Shown here one piece after another: positions 25,690 to 34,551 of a DNA stretch of 64,000 bases (position 1 is the stretch's first letter; the number at the start of each line of letters is the position of its first letter). The stretch is from Methylobacterium fujisawaense (GTDB taxonomy: Bacteria > Pseudomonadota > Alphaproteobacteria > Rhizobiales > Beijerinckiaceae). Both the position numbers and the translations under genes were made by a program. The notes below the pieces were generated by a model, which saw only the letters and a program-made list of their open reading frames with translations, did no database searches and had not been told where the DNA came from. The stretch covers positions 62,001 through 126,000 of the forward strand of contig NZ_JACJIM010000008.1 of NCBI RefSeq assembly GCF_014138435.1, given 5' to 3'.

Positions 25690-26849
25690 GCGCCCTGCCC
25701 TTGCTCGACGCGTTCCGGGGCGATCTCGGGCTCCGGCGGCAGCTTGGCCGCCGCGCGCCGGCTGCCGAGCCGCTCGATCGCGGTGCCGACGAGGCCGCGC
25801 GGCAGGAACAGCGTCACGACCACGAACAGGGCGCCCAGCGCGAACAGCCACGCGTCGGGCATCGCGCCGGTGAGCACGGTCTTGGCGTAGTTGACCAGCA
25901 CGGCGCCCAGAGCCGCGCCGACCAGCGTGCCGCGCCCGCCCACCGCCACCCAGATCACCGTCTCGATGGAGTTGGTGGGGGCGAACTCCCCCGGGTTGAT
26001 GATGCCGACCTGCGGCACGTAGAGGGCGCCGGCGACGCCCGCCATCATGGCCGAGACCGTGAAGGCCAGCGTCTTGAAGTGCTCCGGCCGGTAGCCGAGG
26101 AAGCGCGTGCGGCTCTCGGCATCGCGCACGGCGATCAGGATCTTTCCATACGCCGAGACCGTCATGACCCGGGCGATCAGGTAGCCCGAAGCCAAGGCCA
26201 CGCCGGTCGCCACGAAGATGCCGACGCGGAAATTCTGGGACTGGACGGAAAATCCCAGAAGATCCTTGAAGTCCGTGAGGCCGTTGTTGCCGCCGAGGCC
26301 CATGTCGTTGCGGAAGAAGGCGAGCATCAGCGCGTAGGTCAGCGCCTGGGTGATGATCGACAGGTAGACGCCCGTGACCCGCGACCGGAAGGCGAGCCAG
26401 CCGAACACGAAGGCGAGCAGCCCCGGCACCAGCAGCACCATCAGGGCCGCGAAGGCGAAGTGGTCGAAGCCCAGCCAGTACCAGGGCAGGGCCTTGTAGT
26501 TCAGGAACACCATGAAGTCGGGCAGGACCGGGTTGCCGTAGACGCCCCGGGAGCCGATCTGGCGCATCAGGTACATGCCCATCGCGTAGCCGCCCAGCGC
26601 GAAGAACGCCCCGTGGCCGAGCGAGAGGATGCCGCAATAGCCCCAGACGAGGTCGAGGCTCACCGCGAGCAGCGCGTAGGCGAGGTACTTGCCGAACAGC
26701 GAGACGAGGTAGGTCGGCAGGTGCAGGCCGGAGCCCTCCGGCACCGCGAGGTTCAGCACCGGCACGGCGCCGCAGAAGGCGGCCAGGACGGCGAGGAAGA
26801 TCCAGCCCTTCAGGTCGATGAGAGGGGGGCGGGACGGCATGGGGCTCAC
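25686..26849 (-). CDS. urtC: Urea ABC transporter permease UrtC
   Basis: A LivM-type permease of about 387 residues. The GTG at 26849 overlaps the urtB stop (GTGA), like the other operon junctions; an ATG at 26840 is the alternative start. It has 8-10 membrane helices and the family stretch GYCGILSLGHGAFFALGGYAMGMYL, whose version is characteristic of UrtC, plus the EAA-like coupling region VMTVSAYGKILIAVRDAESR. It forms the membrane channel with UrtB. Confidence 0.93.
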   Translation of the reverse strand: MSPMPSRPPLIDLKGWIFLAVLAAFCGAVPVLNLAVPEGSGLHLPTYLVSLFGKYLAYALLAVSLDLVWGYCGILSLGHGAFFALGGYAMGMYLMRQIGSRGVYGNPVLPDFMVFLNYKALPWYWLGFDHFAFAALMVLLVPGLLAFVFGWLAFRSRVTGVYLSIITQALTYALMLAFFRNDMGLGGNNGLTDFKDLLGFSVQSQNFRVGIFVATGVALASGYLIARVMTVSAYGKILIAVRDAESRTRFLGYRPEHFKTLAFTVSAMMAGVAGALYVPQVGIINPGEFAPTNSIETVIWVAVGGRGTLVGAALGAVLVNYAKTVLTGAMPDAWLFALGALFVVVTLFLPRGLVGTAIERLGSRRAAAKLPPEPEIAPERVEQGQGA

Positions 26850-28420
26850 GATTCCACCGCCCGGCCCTTGAGCGCGAAGAGGCCGCGCGGGCGCTTCTGG
26901 ATGAACAGGATGATGAAGACCAGGAGGCCGATCTTGGCGAGCACCGCGCCGACATACGGCTCGGCGAGCTTGTTGACGACGCCGAGTGTCAGCGCCGCCA
27001 CCAGCGTCCCCCAGAGGTTGCCGACGCCGCCGAAAACGACCACGAGGAAAGAGTCGATGATGTAGCCCTGGCCGAGATTGGGCGAGACGTTGTCGATCTG
27101 CGACAGCGCCACCCCGGCGATGCCGGCGATGCCGGAGCCGAGCCCGAAGGTCAGGGCGTCGACGTAGGGGGTGCGGATGCCCATGGCGGCGGCCATGCGC
27201 CGGTTCTGGGTGACCGCCCGGGTCTTCAGGCCGAACGACGTTTTTCTGAGCACGAACAGCAGGCCCAGGAACACGGCCAGCGCGAACGCGATGATCCACA
27301 TCCGGCCCCAGGTGATCGACAGGCCGTAGAAATCGAAGGCGCCGCTCATGAAGGCGGGGGCGCCGACCTCGCGGTTGGTCGGGCCGAAGATCGAGCGCAC
27401 GCCCTGCTGGAGCGCGAGGCTGACCCCGAAGGTGGCGAGCAGCGTCTCCAGCGGGCGCCCGTAGAGGAAGCGGATGATGAACCGCTCGATCAGCACGCCG
27501 ACAAGGCCGGCGACCAGGAACGCGCAGGGGATGCTGATCGCCAGCGACCAGCCGAACAGGGACGGCGCCTGGGTGCGGATCAGCTCCTGCACGCCATAGG
27601 TCGTGTAGGCGCCGAGCATCACCATCTCGCCGTGGGCCATGTTGATCACGCCCATCACCCCGAAGGTGATGGCGAGTCCGATGGCGGCGAGCAGCAGGAC
27701 CGAGCCCAGCGAGATCCCGTACCAGACGTTCTGGAGGGCCCCGAGGATCGCGAGCCGCGTCTCGATCGCCGCGATGCCCCGGGCGGCGGCATTGCGCACC
27801 GCCTCGCTCGGATCCGCCGCCAGACCGCGCAGGATGCCCATCGCGTCGCCATCGCCCCGGGCCTGGATGGCGGGAATTGCGGCAATCCGGTCGGTCTCCG
27901 CGGTGCCGGGCCTGGCGAGCAGCACGGCGGCGCGGGCCTCGGTCAAAGCCTGCCGGACGGGCGCGCTGGTCTCGCGCGCCAGGGCGGCGTCGAGGGCCGG
28001 CAGGGCCGCCGCGTCCCTTGCCTTGAACACCGCGTCGGCGGCGATGCGCCGCTTTCCCGGATCGGGGCTCGCGAGGTCGAGCTGCCCGCGGGCGGCTTCG
28101 ATCGCCCGGCGGACCCGGTTGTTGGCGCGCACGGGCTTGAGGTCGGGACTGTCGGCGGCGGCGGCGCCGGTCCGGGCGTCGACCAGAGTGCCGCCCTGCC
28201 GGATCAGCAGGGTCCTGTCGGCGGGGCGCACCAGCAGCCGTCCGTCCGACAGGGCCGACAGGATCGCGTCCGCGCGCGGGTCGCCGCTGGCCGCGAGGCC
28301 GGAGACGCCCGCCTCGATCTCGGCGTAGCCGTCCCCGGCGAGCTGGCCGTAGGGATCGGGCGCCTGGGCCAGCGCGGGGGCGGCCAGCAGAAGGACGAGG
28401 AGGGTGAGGAGACGGAGCAT
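26846..28420 (-). CDS. urtB: Urea ABC transporter permease UrtB with N-terminal periplasmic extension
   Basis: The start at 28420 (524 residues) gives a signal peptide (LRLLTLLVLLLAAPALAQ); upstream codons run through a palindromic intergenic element. Residues about 20-225 form an Ala-rich helical periplasmic region (HEAT-like), as is normal for UrtB. From about residue 230 a LivH-type permease follows, with GVMGVINMAHGEMVMLGAY, ATFGVSLALQQGVRSIFGP and the coupling loop LKTRAVTQNRRMAAAMGI. It partners UrtC. Confidence 0.93.
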   Translation of the reverse strand: MLRLLTLLVLLLAAPALAQAPDPYGQLAGDGYAEIEAGVSGLAASGDPRADAILSALSDGRLLVRPADRTLLIRQGGTLVDARTGAAAADSPDLKPVRANNRVRRAIEAARGQLDLASPDPGKRRIAADAVFKARDAAALPALDAALARETSAPVRQALTEARAAVLLARPGTAETDRIAAIPAIQARGDGDAMGILRGLAADPSEAVRNAAARGIAAIETRLAILGALQNVWYGISLGSVLLLAAIGLAITFGVMGVINMAHGEMVMLGAYTTYGVQELIRTQAPSLFGWSLAISIPCAFLVAGLVGVLIERFIIRFLYGRPLETLLATFGVSLALQQGVRSIFGPTNREVGAPAFMSGAFDFYGLSITWGRMWIIAFALAVFLGLLFVLRKTSFGLKTRAVTQNRRMAAAMGIRTPYVDALTFGLGSGIAGIAGVALSQIDNVSPNLGQGYIIDSFLVVVFGGVGNLWGTLVAALTLGVVNKLAEPYVGAVLAKIGLLVFIILFIQKRPRGLFALKGRAVES

Positions 28421-28529
28421 CGAGACTTTCGTTGCGCCTGGGAAGCGGGACGGGGACGCGTGCGGCACCTGAGTTCGCCAACGGGCGGCCGCGGTCTGCA
28501 CGGATCGGTCGATGCGAGGCGCGACGGGC

Positions 28530-28626
28530 CCCCTCTCCCGGGCGGGAGAGGGTTGGGGTGAGGGGTGCGCGCTGTCCGGAAGGACCTGATCCCTCACCCT
28601 GTCCCTCTCCCGCACGGGAGAGGGGA
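28530..28626. repeat. Pair of REP-like palindromes between urtA and urtB
   Basis: Two related palindromes occur: ccctctcccgggcgggagaggg near 28530 and ccctctcccgcacgggagaggg near 28604. They lie in opposite context around ggtgagg/cctcacc stretches, so the whole region can fold into a large hairpin. This type of CTCTCCC...GGGAGAG element is common between genes in Hyphomicrobiales. It may protect the urtA transcript 3' end. Confidence 0.7.
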
Positions 28627-28646
28627 CCCGCGCCTCACCGCGATCC

Positions 28647-28682
28647 GAAGGTGCCGGACCGAACTGGAGGTCCGGCACCTTC
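28647..28682 (-). terminator. Intra-operon hairpin after urtA
   Basis: A perfect 14-bp stem (arms 28647-28660 and 28669-28682, 8-nt loop) begins 18 bases after the urtA stop. No T-run follows, so partial termination or 3' stabilisation is likely. This would explain excess binding protein over permease, a common arrangement for such operons. Confidence 0.7.
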
Positions 28683-28700
28683 GTTCAGCGGGAGCGCCCC

Positions 28701-29996
28701 TCAGGCGCCGCCGCAGGTCTTGGTCTTGGTGTTGTAGTTGCCGCACTTGAGCTTGACCCAGTCGGCCTCGAGGTCCTTCGAGCCCTCGAGCTGCTTCGAC
28801 CACGCCTCGCCGGGGATCAGCGTGTCGGTCTTCCAGACCACGTCGAACTGGCCGTTCGCCTCGATCTCGCCGATGAAGACCGGCTTGGTGATGTGGTGGT
28901 TCGGCAGCATCGTGGCGGTGCCGCCGGTGAGGTTCTTCTGCTCGATGCCCGGCAGGGCGTCGATCACCTTGTCGGGGTCGGTGGTGCCGGCCTTCTCGAC
29001 CGCCTTCACCCACATGTTGAAGCCGATATAGTGGGCCTCCATCGGGTCGTTGGTGACGGCCTTGGGGTTCTTCTTGAACGCCTGCCACTTCTTGATGAAG
29101 GCCTCGTTCTCCGGGGTCTTGATCGATTCGAAGTAGTTCCAGGCGGCGAGGTGGCCGACCAGCGGCTTGGCGTCGATGCCGGCGAGCTCCTCCTCGCCCA
29201 CCGAGAAGGCGACGACCGGGATGTCGGTGGCCTTGATGCCCTGGTTGCCGAGCTCCTTGTAGAACGGCACGTTGGCGTCGCCGTTGATGGTCGAGACCAC
29301 GGCGGTCTTCTTGCCGGCCGAGCCGAAGGCCTTGATCTTCGACACCTCGGTCTGCCAGTCCGAGAAGCCGAACGGCGTGTAGTTGATCAGGATGTCCTCG
29401 TCCTTGACGCCCTTGGACTTGAGATAGGCTTCGAGGATCTTGTTGGTGGTGCGGGGGTAGACGTAGTCGGTCCCCTCCAGCACCCAGCGCTTGGCGCCGC
29501 CGCCATCCTCCGACATCAGGTAGTCGACGGCCGGGATCGCCTGCTGGTTCGGGGCGGCGCCGGTGTAGAACACGTTCCGCTCGCTCTCCTCGCCCTCGTA
29601 CTGGACGGGGTAGAACAGGATGTTGTCGAGTTCCTTGAACACCGGCAGCACCGACTTGCGCGACACGCTGGTCCAGCAGCCGAACACGGCCGCGACCTTG
29701 TCCTTGCTGATCAGCTCGCGGGCCTTCTCGGCGAAGAGCGGCCAGTTCGAGGCCGGGTCGACCACCACCGGCTCCAGCTTCTTGCCGAGCACGCCGCCCT
29801 TGGCGTTCTGCTCGGCGATGAGCATCAGCATCGCGTCCTTGAGGGTGGTCTCCGAGATCGCCATCGTGCCCGACAGCGAGTGCAGGATGCCGACCTTGAT
29901 GGTCTCCTGAGCCCGCGCGGGGCTTGCCCCCAGGGCGCCCATCGCGAGCCCGGCGGCCAGCGCGGCGGCCGAAGCCCAAGTTCCAAATGCCTTCAT
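28701..29996 (-). CDS. urtA: Urea ABC transporter substrate-binding protein UrtA
   Basis: The 431-residue protein has a signal peptide (AALAAGLAMGALGASPARAQ) and a mature start ETIKVGILHSLSGTMAISET that is diagnostic of UrtA, as are YPVQYEGEESERNVFYTGAAPNQQ and LKCGNYNTKTKTC at the end. It is a periplasmic type-I binding protein that captures urea (and possibly short amides) for UrtBCDE. The ribosome-binding site is AGGGGA. A sigma-54 element lies 43-58 bases upstream, and a strong hairpin follows the gene. Confidence 0.96.
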   Translation of the reverse strand: MKAFGTWASAAALAAGLAMGALGASPARAQETIKVGILHSLSGTMAISETTLKDAMLMLIAEQNAKGGVLGKKLEPVVVDPASNWPLFAEKARELISKDKVAAVFGCWTSVSRKSVLPVFKELDNILFYPVQYEGEESERNVFYTGAAPNQQAIPAVDYLMSEDGGGAKRWVLEGTDYVYPRTTNKILEAYLKSKGVKDEDILINYTPFGFSDWQTEVSKIKAFGSAGKKTAVVSTINGDANVPFYKELGNQGIKATDIPVVAFSVGEEELAGIDAKPLVGHLAAWNYFESIKTPENEAFIKKWQAFKKNPKAVTNDPMEAHYIGFNMWVKAVEKAGTTDPDKVIDALPGIEQKNLTGGTATMLPNHHITKPVFIGEIEANGQFDVVWKTDTLIPGEAWSKQLEGSKDLEADWVKLKCGNYNTKTKTCGGA

Positions 29997-30322
29997 GGCG
30001 GTCCCCTGCGTCGTCTTCCTTGCGACGGTTCGGGGCTTCGCAAATCGTATGCCACATATTTAGGCATGCCTCATCGCGCGGCGGCCCGGCCGGAGCGGCG
30101 CACAGATGGGCGGCGTTTCGCCCGCGAGACCGGCAGCTTCATGCTGCTTCGGGCGGCGGCGGGATCAACCGGTGGGCATCTGCCATCGGGTTTTCGCCGA
30201 CACGTTGATCGGGCGCGGATCGATGCCACTTACCTCAACCCGCGGCGCGCGGACGCGTCGCCCGACGGGCGGCAGCCCGCGGGCGGGTCGAAATCGGGTC
30301 CGGGCCTGTGCAGAAGGATGAT
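29997..30322. other. Divergent intergenic region between urtA and the DUF6894 gene
   Basis: It contains the sigma-54 element and an AT-rich segment (30041-30070) with the short palindrome gcatgc. The rest is GC-rich without recognisable genes. Upstream activator sites for the urt operon would be expected here. Confidence 0.5.
30039..30054 (-). promoter_or_regulatory. Sigma-54 (-24/-12) promoter of urtABCDE
   Basis: On the minus strand TGGCATACGATTTGCG matches the TGGCAYR-N4-TTGC consensus with the exact GG-N10-GC spacing required for RpoN. Transcription would start near 30027, leaving a 30-nt leader before urtA. This fits NtrC-type nitrogen control. Candidate activator sites should lie 100-200 bp further upstream. 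Confidence 0.75.
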
Positions 30323-30541
30323 ATGGCAGAGCGCTACTATTTTCGCCTGAGCAGCGACGGCGAGACGATCGAGGACGAGGTGGGCGTCCTGGCCGCGTCG
30401 ATCGCGCAAGCGGAAGCGGAAGCGCTGGTGCTGATCGAGGAGTTCCGGCGCGCCGGCGATCTGCCGGACGCCGGGGAGGGCTGGCGCATGGAGATCCACG
30501 ACGGGGCCGGCACCGTCCTGCGCACGCTTCGGCTTTCCTGA
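30323..30541 (+). CDS. DUF6894-type small protein
   Basis: The ATG at 30323 has a well-placed AGAAGGA site; a GTG 15 bases upstream is less likely. The 72-residue product begins MAERYYFRLSSDGETIEDEVG, the pattern of the DUF6894 family abundant in Methylobacterium and rhizobia: short N-terminal strand, acidic turn, then a helix (SIAQAEAEALVLIEEF) and a C-terminal hairpin (WRMEIHDGAGTVLRTL). Its function is unknown. Confidence 0.75.
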   Translation: MAERYYFRLSSDGETIEDEVGVLAASIAQAEAEALVLIEEFRRAGDLPDAGEGWRMEIHDGAGTVLRTLRLS

Positions 30542-30849
30542 TGCGCCGGGCTCACCCGCGCGATCCGGCCGAGCCTGGGCCTGACGGGCGGGTCTGCACG
30601 GCCTTCCCGTCGCGTGGCTCGTCCCGGCGCAGGCTGTGGATCCCAAACGGTCCGGCTCTTGCCCGGTTCTGCTGAACGCCGCATCCGGGCAGCGGTATGC
30701 CCGGCCGTTCAATGGTCCGGCGGATCGAGGCCGTCGGCATCCGGGGCCGGACGAGACGGTGATGTGATGACCCGAGGGAGTAGGAATAGGCGGTCGCGCG
30801 TTTACGCTGGCGCGGCTCGTGACGCGGCGCGGTCCTTCCGGAACATCCC
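30542..30849. other. Intergenic region, nothing recognised
   Basis: About 308 bp of GC-rich sequence between the DUF6894 gene and the Crp/Fnr gene, both on the plus strand. Frames on both strands are Arg-rich and without start signals. A promoter for the regulator must lie here, but no clear site is seen. Confidence 0.5.
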
Positions 30850-31629
30850 TTGAACCCCTTCCTTCGCAAGCTGGCGCTGCGCGCAGACCTGGATGAGGCC
30901 GACATGGCCGCGCTGGACGCTGCGACCAGCGCGACCGCGCAGGTCGAGGCGGGGCGCGACTTGGTCTCGGAAGGCGAGCGGCCCGACGCCGCCTACGTGA
31001 TCCTTCAGGGATTTGCCTGCCGCTACAAGCTCGTGCCCGACGGGGGGCGATCGATCCTCGCCTATCTGGTGCCCGGCGACGGCTGCGACCTGCACGCCTC
31101 CCTCCTGAACCGGGCGATCCACTCCGTGGCGACGCTGACGCCCTGCACCGTCGCCTCCGTGCCCTACCGGACGATCAAGGAGCTCGCCGCCCGCCGGCCC
31201 AACATCTACCGCGCCCTGTGGTGGTCGGTTCTGGTCGACGAAGCCGTGCTCCAGGAATGGCTGGTCGGGGTGGGGCGCCGGTCCGCCGACCGGCAGGTCG
31301 CCCATATCATCTGCGAACTCTTCGCCCGCCTGAATGCCGTCGGCCTCGGCCTGGAGCCCGACTACCGCCTGCCGCTGGCGCAGTCGGAACTGGCCGACAC
31401 GGCGGGGCTCTCGAACGTCCACCTCTCGCGGGTCCTCTCGGATCTGCGCAGGGCCGGACTGATCGAGAGCGGACGCAAGAGCGTGCGCGTGCCGAACCTG
31501 AAGCGACTGCAGGACTTTTCCGGCTTCACGCCGGATTACCTCCTCCTGCCCGGATCGACCCAGACCCCGGAGGCGCTCGGCGCGCTCCCCCAGATGACCG
31601 GCCAGGTGCGGGCGGCGTCGGGACCGTGA
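30850..31629 (+). CDS. Crp/Fnr-family transcription regulator (A)
   Basis: The frame opens with TTG at 30850 (MNPFLRKLALRADL), the best alignment for this family; no ATG or GTG is available nearby. The 259-residue protein has a cNMP-type beta barrel (residues about 20-115, with GFACRYKLVPDGGRSILAYLVPGDGCDL) and a C-terminal winged helix (LPLAQSELADTAGLSNVHLSRVLSDLRRAGLI). No Cys cluster is present, so it is not an FNR-type iron-sulfur sensor. The barrel form with DGGR and LVPGD matches the FixK-like group common in Methylobacterium. Confidence 0.87.
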   Translation: MNPFLRKLALRADLDEADMAALDAATSATAQVEAGRDLVSEGERPDAAYVILQGFACRYKLVPDGGRSILAYLVPGDGCDLHASLLNRAIHSVATLTPCTVASVPYRTIKELAARRPNIYRALWWSVLVDEAVLQEWLVGVGRRSADRQVAHIICELFARLNAVGLGLEPDYRLPLAQSELADTAGLSNVHLSRVLSDLRRAGLIESGRKSVRVPNLKRLQDFSGFTPDYLLLPGSTQTPEALGALPQMTGQVRAASGP

Positions 31630-31678
31630 GCGCCGCCGGGGCCGGTGGGGGCCCGCATCGTCCTCCCGGGCCCGGATC

Positions 31679-32395
31679 TCACCGGCTGTCGCCGTCCCAC
31701 GCCGTCTCGGGATCCTCGGCGACGTGGCGCCCGATCCGGGCGGTGAGCGGCACGCGGATCGCGCAGCGCAGCCCATCCGGCGCAAAGTGCAGATCGACCG
31801 CCGCGCCGAGCTCGTAGGCCAGCATCTCCGTCAGCACGTCCGTGCCGAAGCCGCGCCGGCACGGGGCCGTGATCCCGCTGCCGCCGGTCTCGGCCCAGGC
31901 GAGGCTGAGGACAGGCGGCTCGACCTCCAGGTTCACCCGCCACGTGGCGCGGATCCGGCCCTGCGGGAGCGCCAGGGATCCGTGCTCCACCGCGTTGCTG
32001 GTCAGTTCGTGCAGGGCCAGCGCAAGAACCTGGGCGGTCTTGGGGCGGAGGCGGACCCGCGGGCCGGCGAGGGTCGCCTGCTCCCCTTCCCGCGCGAGGT
32101 GGAACATCAACTCGTCCGAGATCAGGGTGTGCAGGTCGGCATCGCCGAACGCGTCCGTCGCGGCCTGCACGCGCATGATCGCGCCGAACCGTCCGTCGAG
32201 ATGCGCCACGTAGCTCTCGACATCCGCGGCGCTCTCGGCGGACCGGTGCATGACCGTGCGCAGCATCGCCATCGTGTTGCGCATCCCGTGGCGCAGGCTG
32301 TCCGGAAGGCCGGCTTCGTCGAGCAGCCGGCGCAGGCGTGCGTTGTCGGCCTCCAGAGCCGAGAGTCGCTCCGCCGGGTCGCGAGGGTCTGTCAT
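31679..32395 (-). CDS. HWE/HisKA_2-type histidine kinase without its own sensor domain
   Basis: The start at 32395 (238 residues) gives a coiled-coil N-terminus (RLSALEADNARLRRLLDEAG) followed by the phospho-acceptor helix DSLRHGMRNTMAMLRTVMHR and an ATPase domain (ALALHELTSNAVEHGSL; then GFGTDVLTEMLAYELGA and FAPDGLRCAIRVPL). These features fit the HWE/HisKA_2 group often tied to general stress or light signalling in alphaproteobacteria. No membrane or PAS domain is visible, so it is cytosolic and must take its signal from a partner. It is convergent with Crp/Fnr A and 57 bases downstream of Crp/Fnr B. Confidence 0.85.
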   Translation of the reverse strand: MTDPRDPAERLSALEADNARLRRLLDEAGLPDSLRHGMRNTMAMLRTVMHRSAESAADVESYVAHLDGRFGAIMRVQAATDAFGDADLHTLISDELMFHLAREGEQATLAGPRVRLRPKTAQVLALALHELTSNAVEHGSLALPQGRIRATWRVNLEVEPPVLSLAWAETGGSGITAPCRRGFGTDVLTEMLAYELGAAVDLHFAPDGLRCAIRVPLTARIGRHVAEDPETAWDGDSR

Positions 32396-32452
32396 GCCGG
32401 GCCACTCCGGATGTCGTTCAACCTGCCTCAATCGCCACGGGGCCGGCAGGGT

Positions 32453-33184
32453 TCAGCATGCGACGATGCGGTCGACCTCCGTGCGGTGCAGATAGGCGGC
32501 GTCGAAATGCGCGAGCCGGGCGAGCGCCGCCGGGTCGTGGATGGTCAGGCGCCGGCTGCGCAGGGTGATCAACCCCAGGCCGCGCAGCTCCTGAAGCGTC
32601 CGATTGATGTGCACGCTGGTCTGGCCCATGGCGTCGCCGAGATCGTTCTGCGTCATCGGCATCGCGCAGGTATTGCCGTCCGCCAGCCCGATCGCCGTCA
32701 GCCGCGCATGCAGCTCGCAGAACAGGTGGGCGAGGCGCTCGATGCCGGTCCGGCTGCCGAGGCTGACGGTCCACTCGCGCTGGATCGCCGCGGTGGCCAG
32801 GCTCTCGCGATGGAAGGCCAGGTCGAGCCGCGGGCTGCGGGCGGTCAGATCCCGCATCGCGCTGCCGGAGATCTGGCCGAGGAGCACCGGCGTGATCGCC
32901 CCGATCGTGTGATCCATCTCGTCGAGGAGGAACACATGCGGATCGCACGGATCCCCCGGAAGCAGGAGCGAGACGATCTGGCGGCGCCCGTTGGCGAACT
33001 GCCGGTACCGGCAGGCCCAGCCGTCGAGGATCACGTTGATGGCGCGGGGATCGTCGCCCTCGTGGATGATGTCGGTGCGCGGGGCGACCATGCGGCTCGG
33101 GCCCATGGCGTCGGCCAAGCACATCCGGTCGTCTTCCGAGAGCCGGACGTAGCAATTGAGCTTCTGCGCGAGCGGGCTTGGCAT
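32453..33184 (-). CDS. Crp/Fnr-family transcription regulator (B)
   Basis: This 243-residue protein has an N-terminal sensory barrel (RTDIIHEGDDPRAINVILDGWACRY ... SLLLPGDPCD) and a C-terminal winged helix (MTQNDLGDAMGQTSVHINRTLQEL). The ILDGWACRYRQ and LLPGD motifs put it in the same subfamily as regulator A, but identity is low enough to rule out a recent duplicate. The gene probably shares a transcript with the HWE kinase downstream. The divergent ABC-transporter operon starts 425 bases away and is a possible target. Confidence 0.87.
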   Translation of the reverse strand: MPSPLAQKLNCYVRLSEDDRMCLADAMGPSRMVAPRTDIIHEGDDPRAINVILDGWACRYRQFANGRRQIVSLLLPGDPCDPHVFLLDEMDHTIGAITPVLLGQISGSAMRDLTARSPRLDLAFHRESLATAAIQREWTVSLGSRTGIERLAHLFCELHARLTAIGLADGNTCAMPMTQNDLGDAMGQTSVHINRTLQELRGLGLITLRSRRLTIHDPAALARLAHFDAAYLHRTEVDRIVAC

Positions 33185-33609
33185 GGCTGCATCTCCGCAA
33201 CGGCCTGAGCGTGCAACCCTACATTTTGTTTCCGCGCATGAATACTTACATGGATTAGTTTATGCTACCACAAGGTGTCTTTCCGCCCCTGCTGCCGGGC
33301 TGATTCAGCGATGTCCGGGCTCTGTCGCCGCGCCGACAGGGCAAGATCTGACCGTCCCGTGCGGCCCGTCGGCGCGACGATGGAGGCGATCTCGTGCCGC
33401 GGCTCCCCAGCGGGAGAATGTTCGCGTGTCGTCCTGAAATTGGAAAGACTGTGCTTTTGACTTCATTCGCCCTGAGCAGCAGGATTTGAACAGCAGGAGC
33501 GTCGAACTGTCCTCCCGGGACGGATCATCGTCTTGCGTCTCGTCTTCTCTCAACGGGTGCCGCCGGTTCGCGCCGAAGCGGGCGGCCTGTCCTGAACGGA
33601 ATCCGGATC
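33185..33609. other. Divergent promoter region between Crp/Fnr B and the second ABC operon
   Basis: The first 100 bases (33215-33280) are AT-rich against the background and likely hold the regulator promoter. A further AT-rich stretch near 33430-33490 precedes the ABC operon. I looked for a sigma-54 element here and found none with correct spacing. No gene is seen. Confidence 0.5.
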
Positions 33610-34551
33610 ATGCAGCCTGCGCTGCGCCTCGTTCGAACGGGACGGGACGGCAATCGGCCCCTCCTCCCGGGGCCCGCCCCCCGCCCGGCTGCCGTCCCCG
33701 CCCCCGGCGGGAGCCCGCATCGGGACCGGGCGGGACGGGTCCTGTCGGTCGAGGGGCTGTCCCTCGCCTTCGGCGGCACGGTGGCCTTCGCGGAAATCGA
33801 CCTCGCGGTCGGGGCCGGCGAGATCCATGCGGTGATCGGGCCGAACGGCGCCGGCAAATCCTCGCTGATCAACGCGATCACCGGCCTCTATGCGCCTCAG
33901 GCCGGGCGGGTGCGGATCGGCGCGGAATCCTTCGCCCGGGTGCCGGCCGGGCGGCTCGCCGCACTGGGCGTGGCCCGGACCTTCCAGAACCTCGCCCTGT
34001 TCACGGGCCTGAGCGTCCGCGACAACGTCCTGGCGGGGCTCGCGGCGGCCCGGCGCGCCGGGCTCGGGGCCCAGATCCTGGGCCTGCCGTCGGCCCGGCG
34101 GGAGGCGCGGGCGCACCGCGACGCCGCCGAGGCCGTGATCGGCCGCCTCGGCCTCGGAGCCGTGGCCGACCGTCCGGCGGGCAGCCTCCCCTACGGGCTC
34201 CAGAAGCGGGTCGAACTCGGCCGGGCCCTGGTGGCCCGGCCGCGACTCCTGCTCCTCGACGAGCCGATGGCCGGCATGACGGCGACCGAGAAGGCCGAGA
34301 TGACCGGCTTCATCCGGGCGGCGCGGGAGACGTCCGGGGCCGCGATCGTCCTGATCGAGCACGATATCGGCGTCGTCATGCGCCTCTCCGACCGGGTGAC
34401 CGTGCTCGACCACGGCCGCCGCATCGCCACCGGCACGCCGGCGGAGGTGCAGGCGGACCCGGCGGTCATCGCCGCCTATCTGGGACTCGCGGACGGGGAT
34501 GCGGACGGGGATGCGGCCGCGGATGCCGACACGGGCGCGGCCGCCGCATGA
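33610..34551 (+). CDS. HAAT-type ABC transporter ATP-binding protein (LivG-like)
   Basis: The 313-residue protein has an unusual Pro/Arg-rich N-terminal extension (about 42 residues) before a LivG-type ATPase: Walker A GPNGAGKSS, Q-loop GVARTFQNLALF, signature LPYGLQKRVELGRAL, Walker B LLLLDEPMAGMTATEKAE and switch IVLIEHDIGVVM. The C-terminus is an Asp/Ala-rich tail (DGDADGDAAADADT) encoded by short repeats. The signature replaces LSGGQ with LPYGLQ, as in several urea/amide-type transporters. It overlaps the permease gene by 4 bases. The substrate is not determined. Confidence 0.88.
   Translation: MQPALRLVRTGRDGNRPLLPGPAPRPAAVPAPGGSPHRDRAGRVLSVEGLSLAFGGTVAFAEIDLAVGAGEIHAVIGPNGAGKSSLINAITGLYAPQAGRVRIGAESFARVPAGRLAALGVARTFQNLALFTGLSVRDNVLAGLAAARRAGLGAQILGLPSARREARAHRDAAEAVIGRLGLGAVADRPAGSLPYGLQKRVELGRALVARPRLLLLDEPMAGMTATEKAEMTGFIRAARETSGAAIVLIEHDIGVVMRLSDRVTVLDHGRRIATGTPAEVQADPAVIAAYLGLADGDADGDAAADADTGAAAA

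Noticed and set aside
33430..33500. Possible sigma-54 element upstream of the second ABC operon
   Set aside because: The GG and GC dinucleotides are one base too close for RpoN binding.
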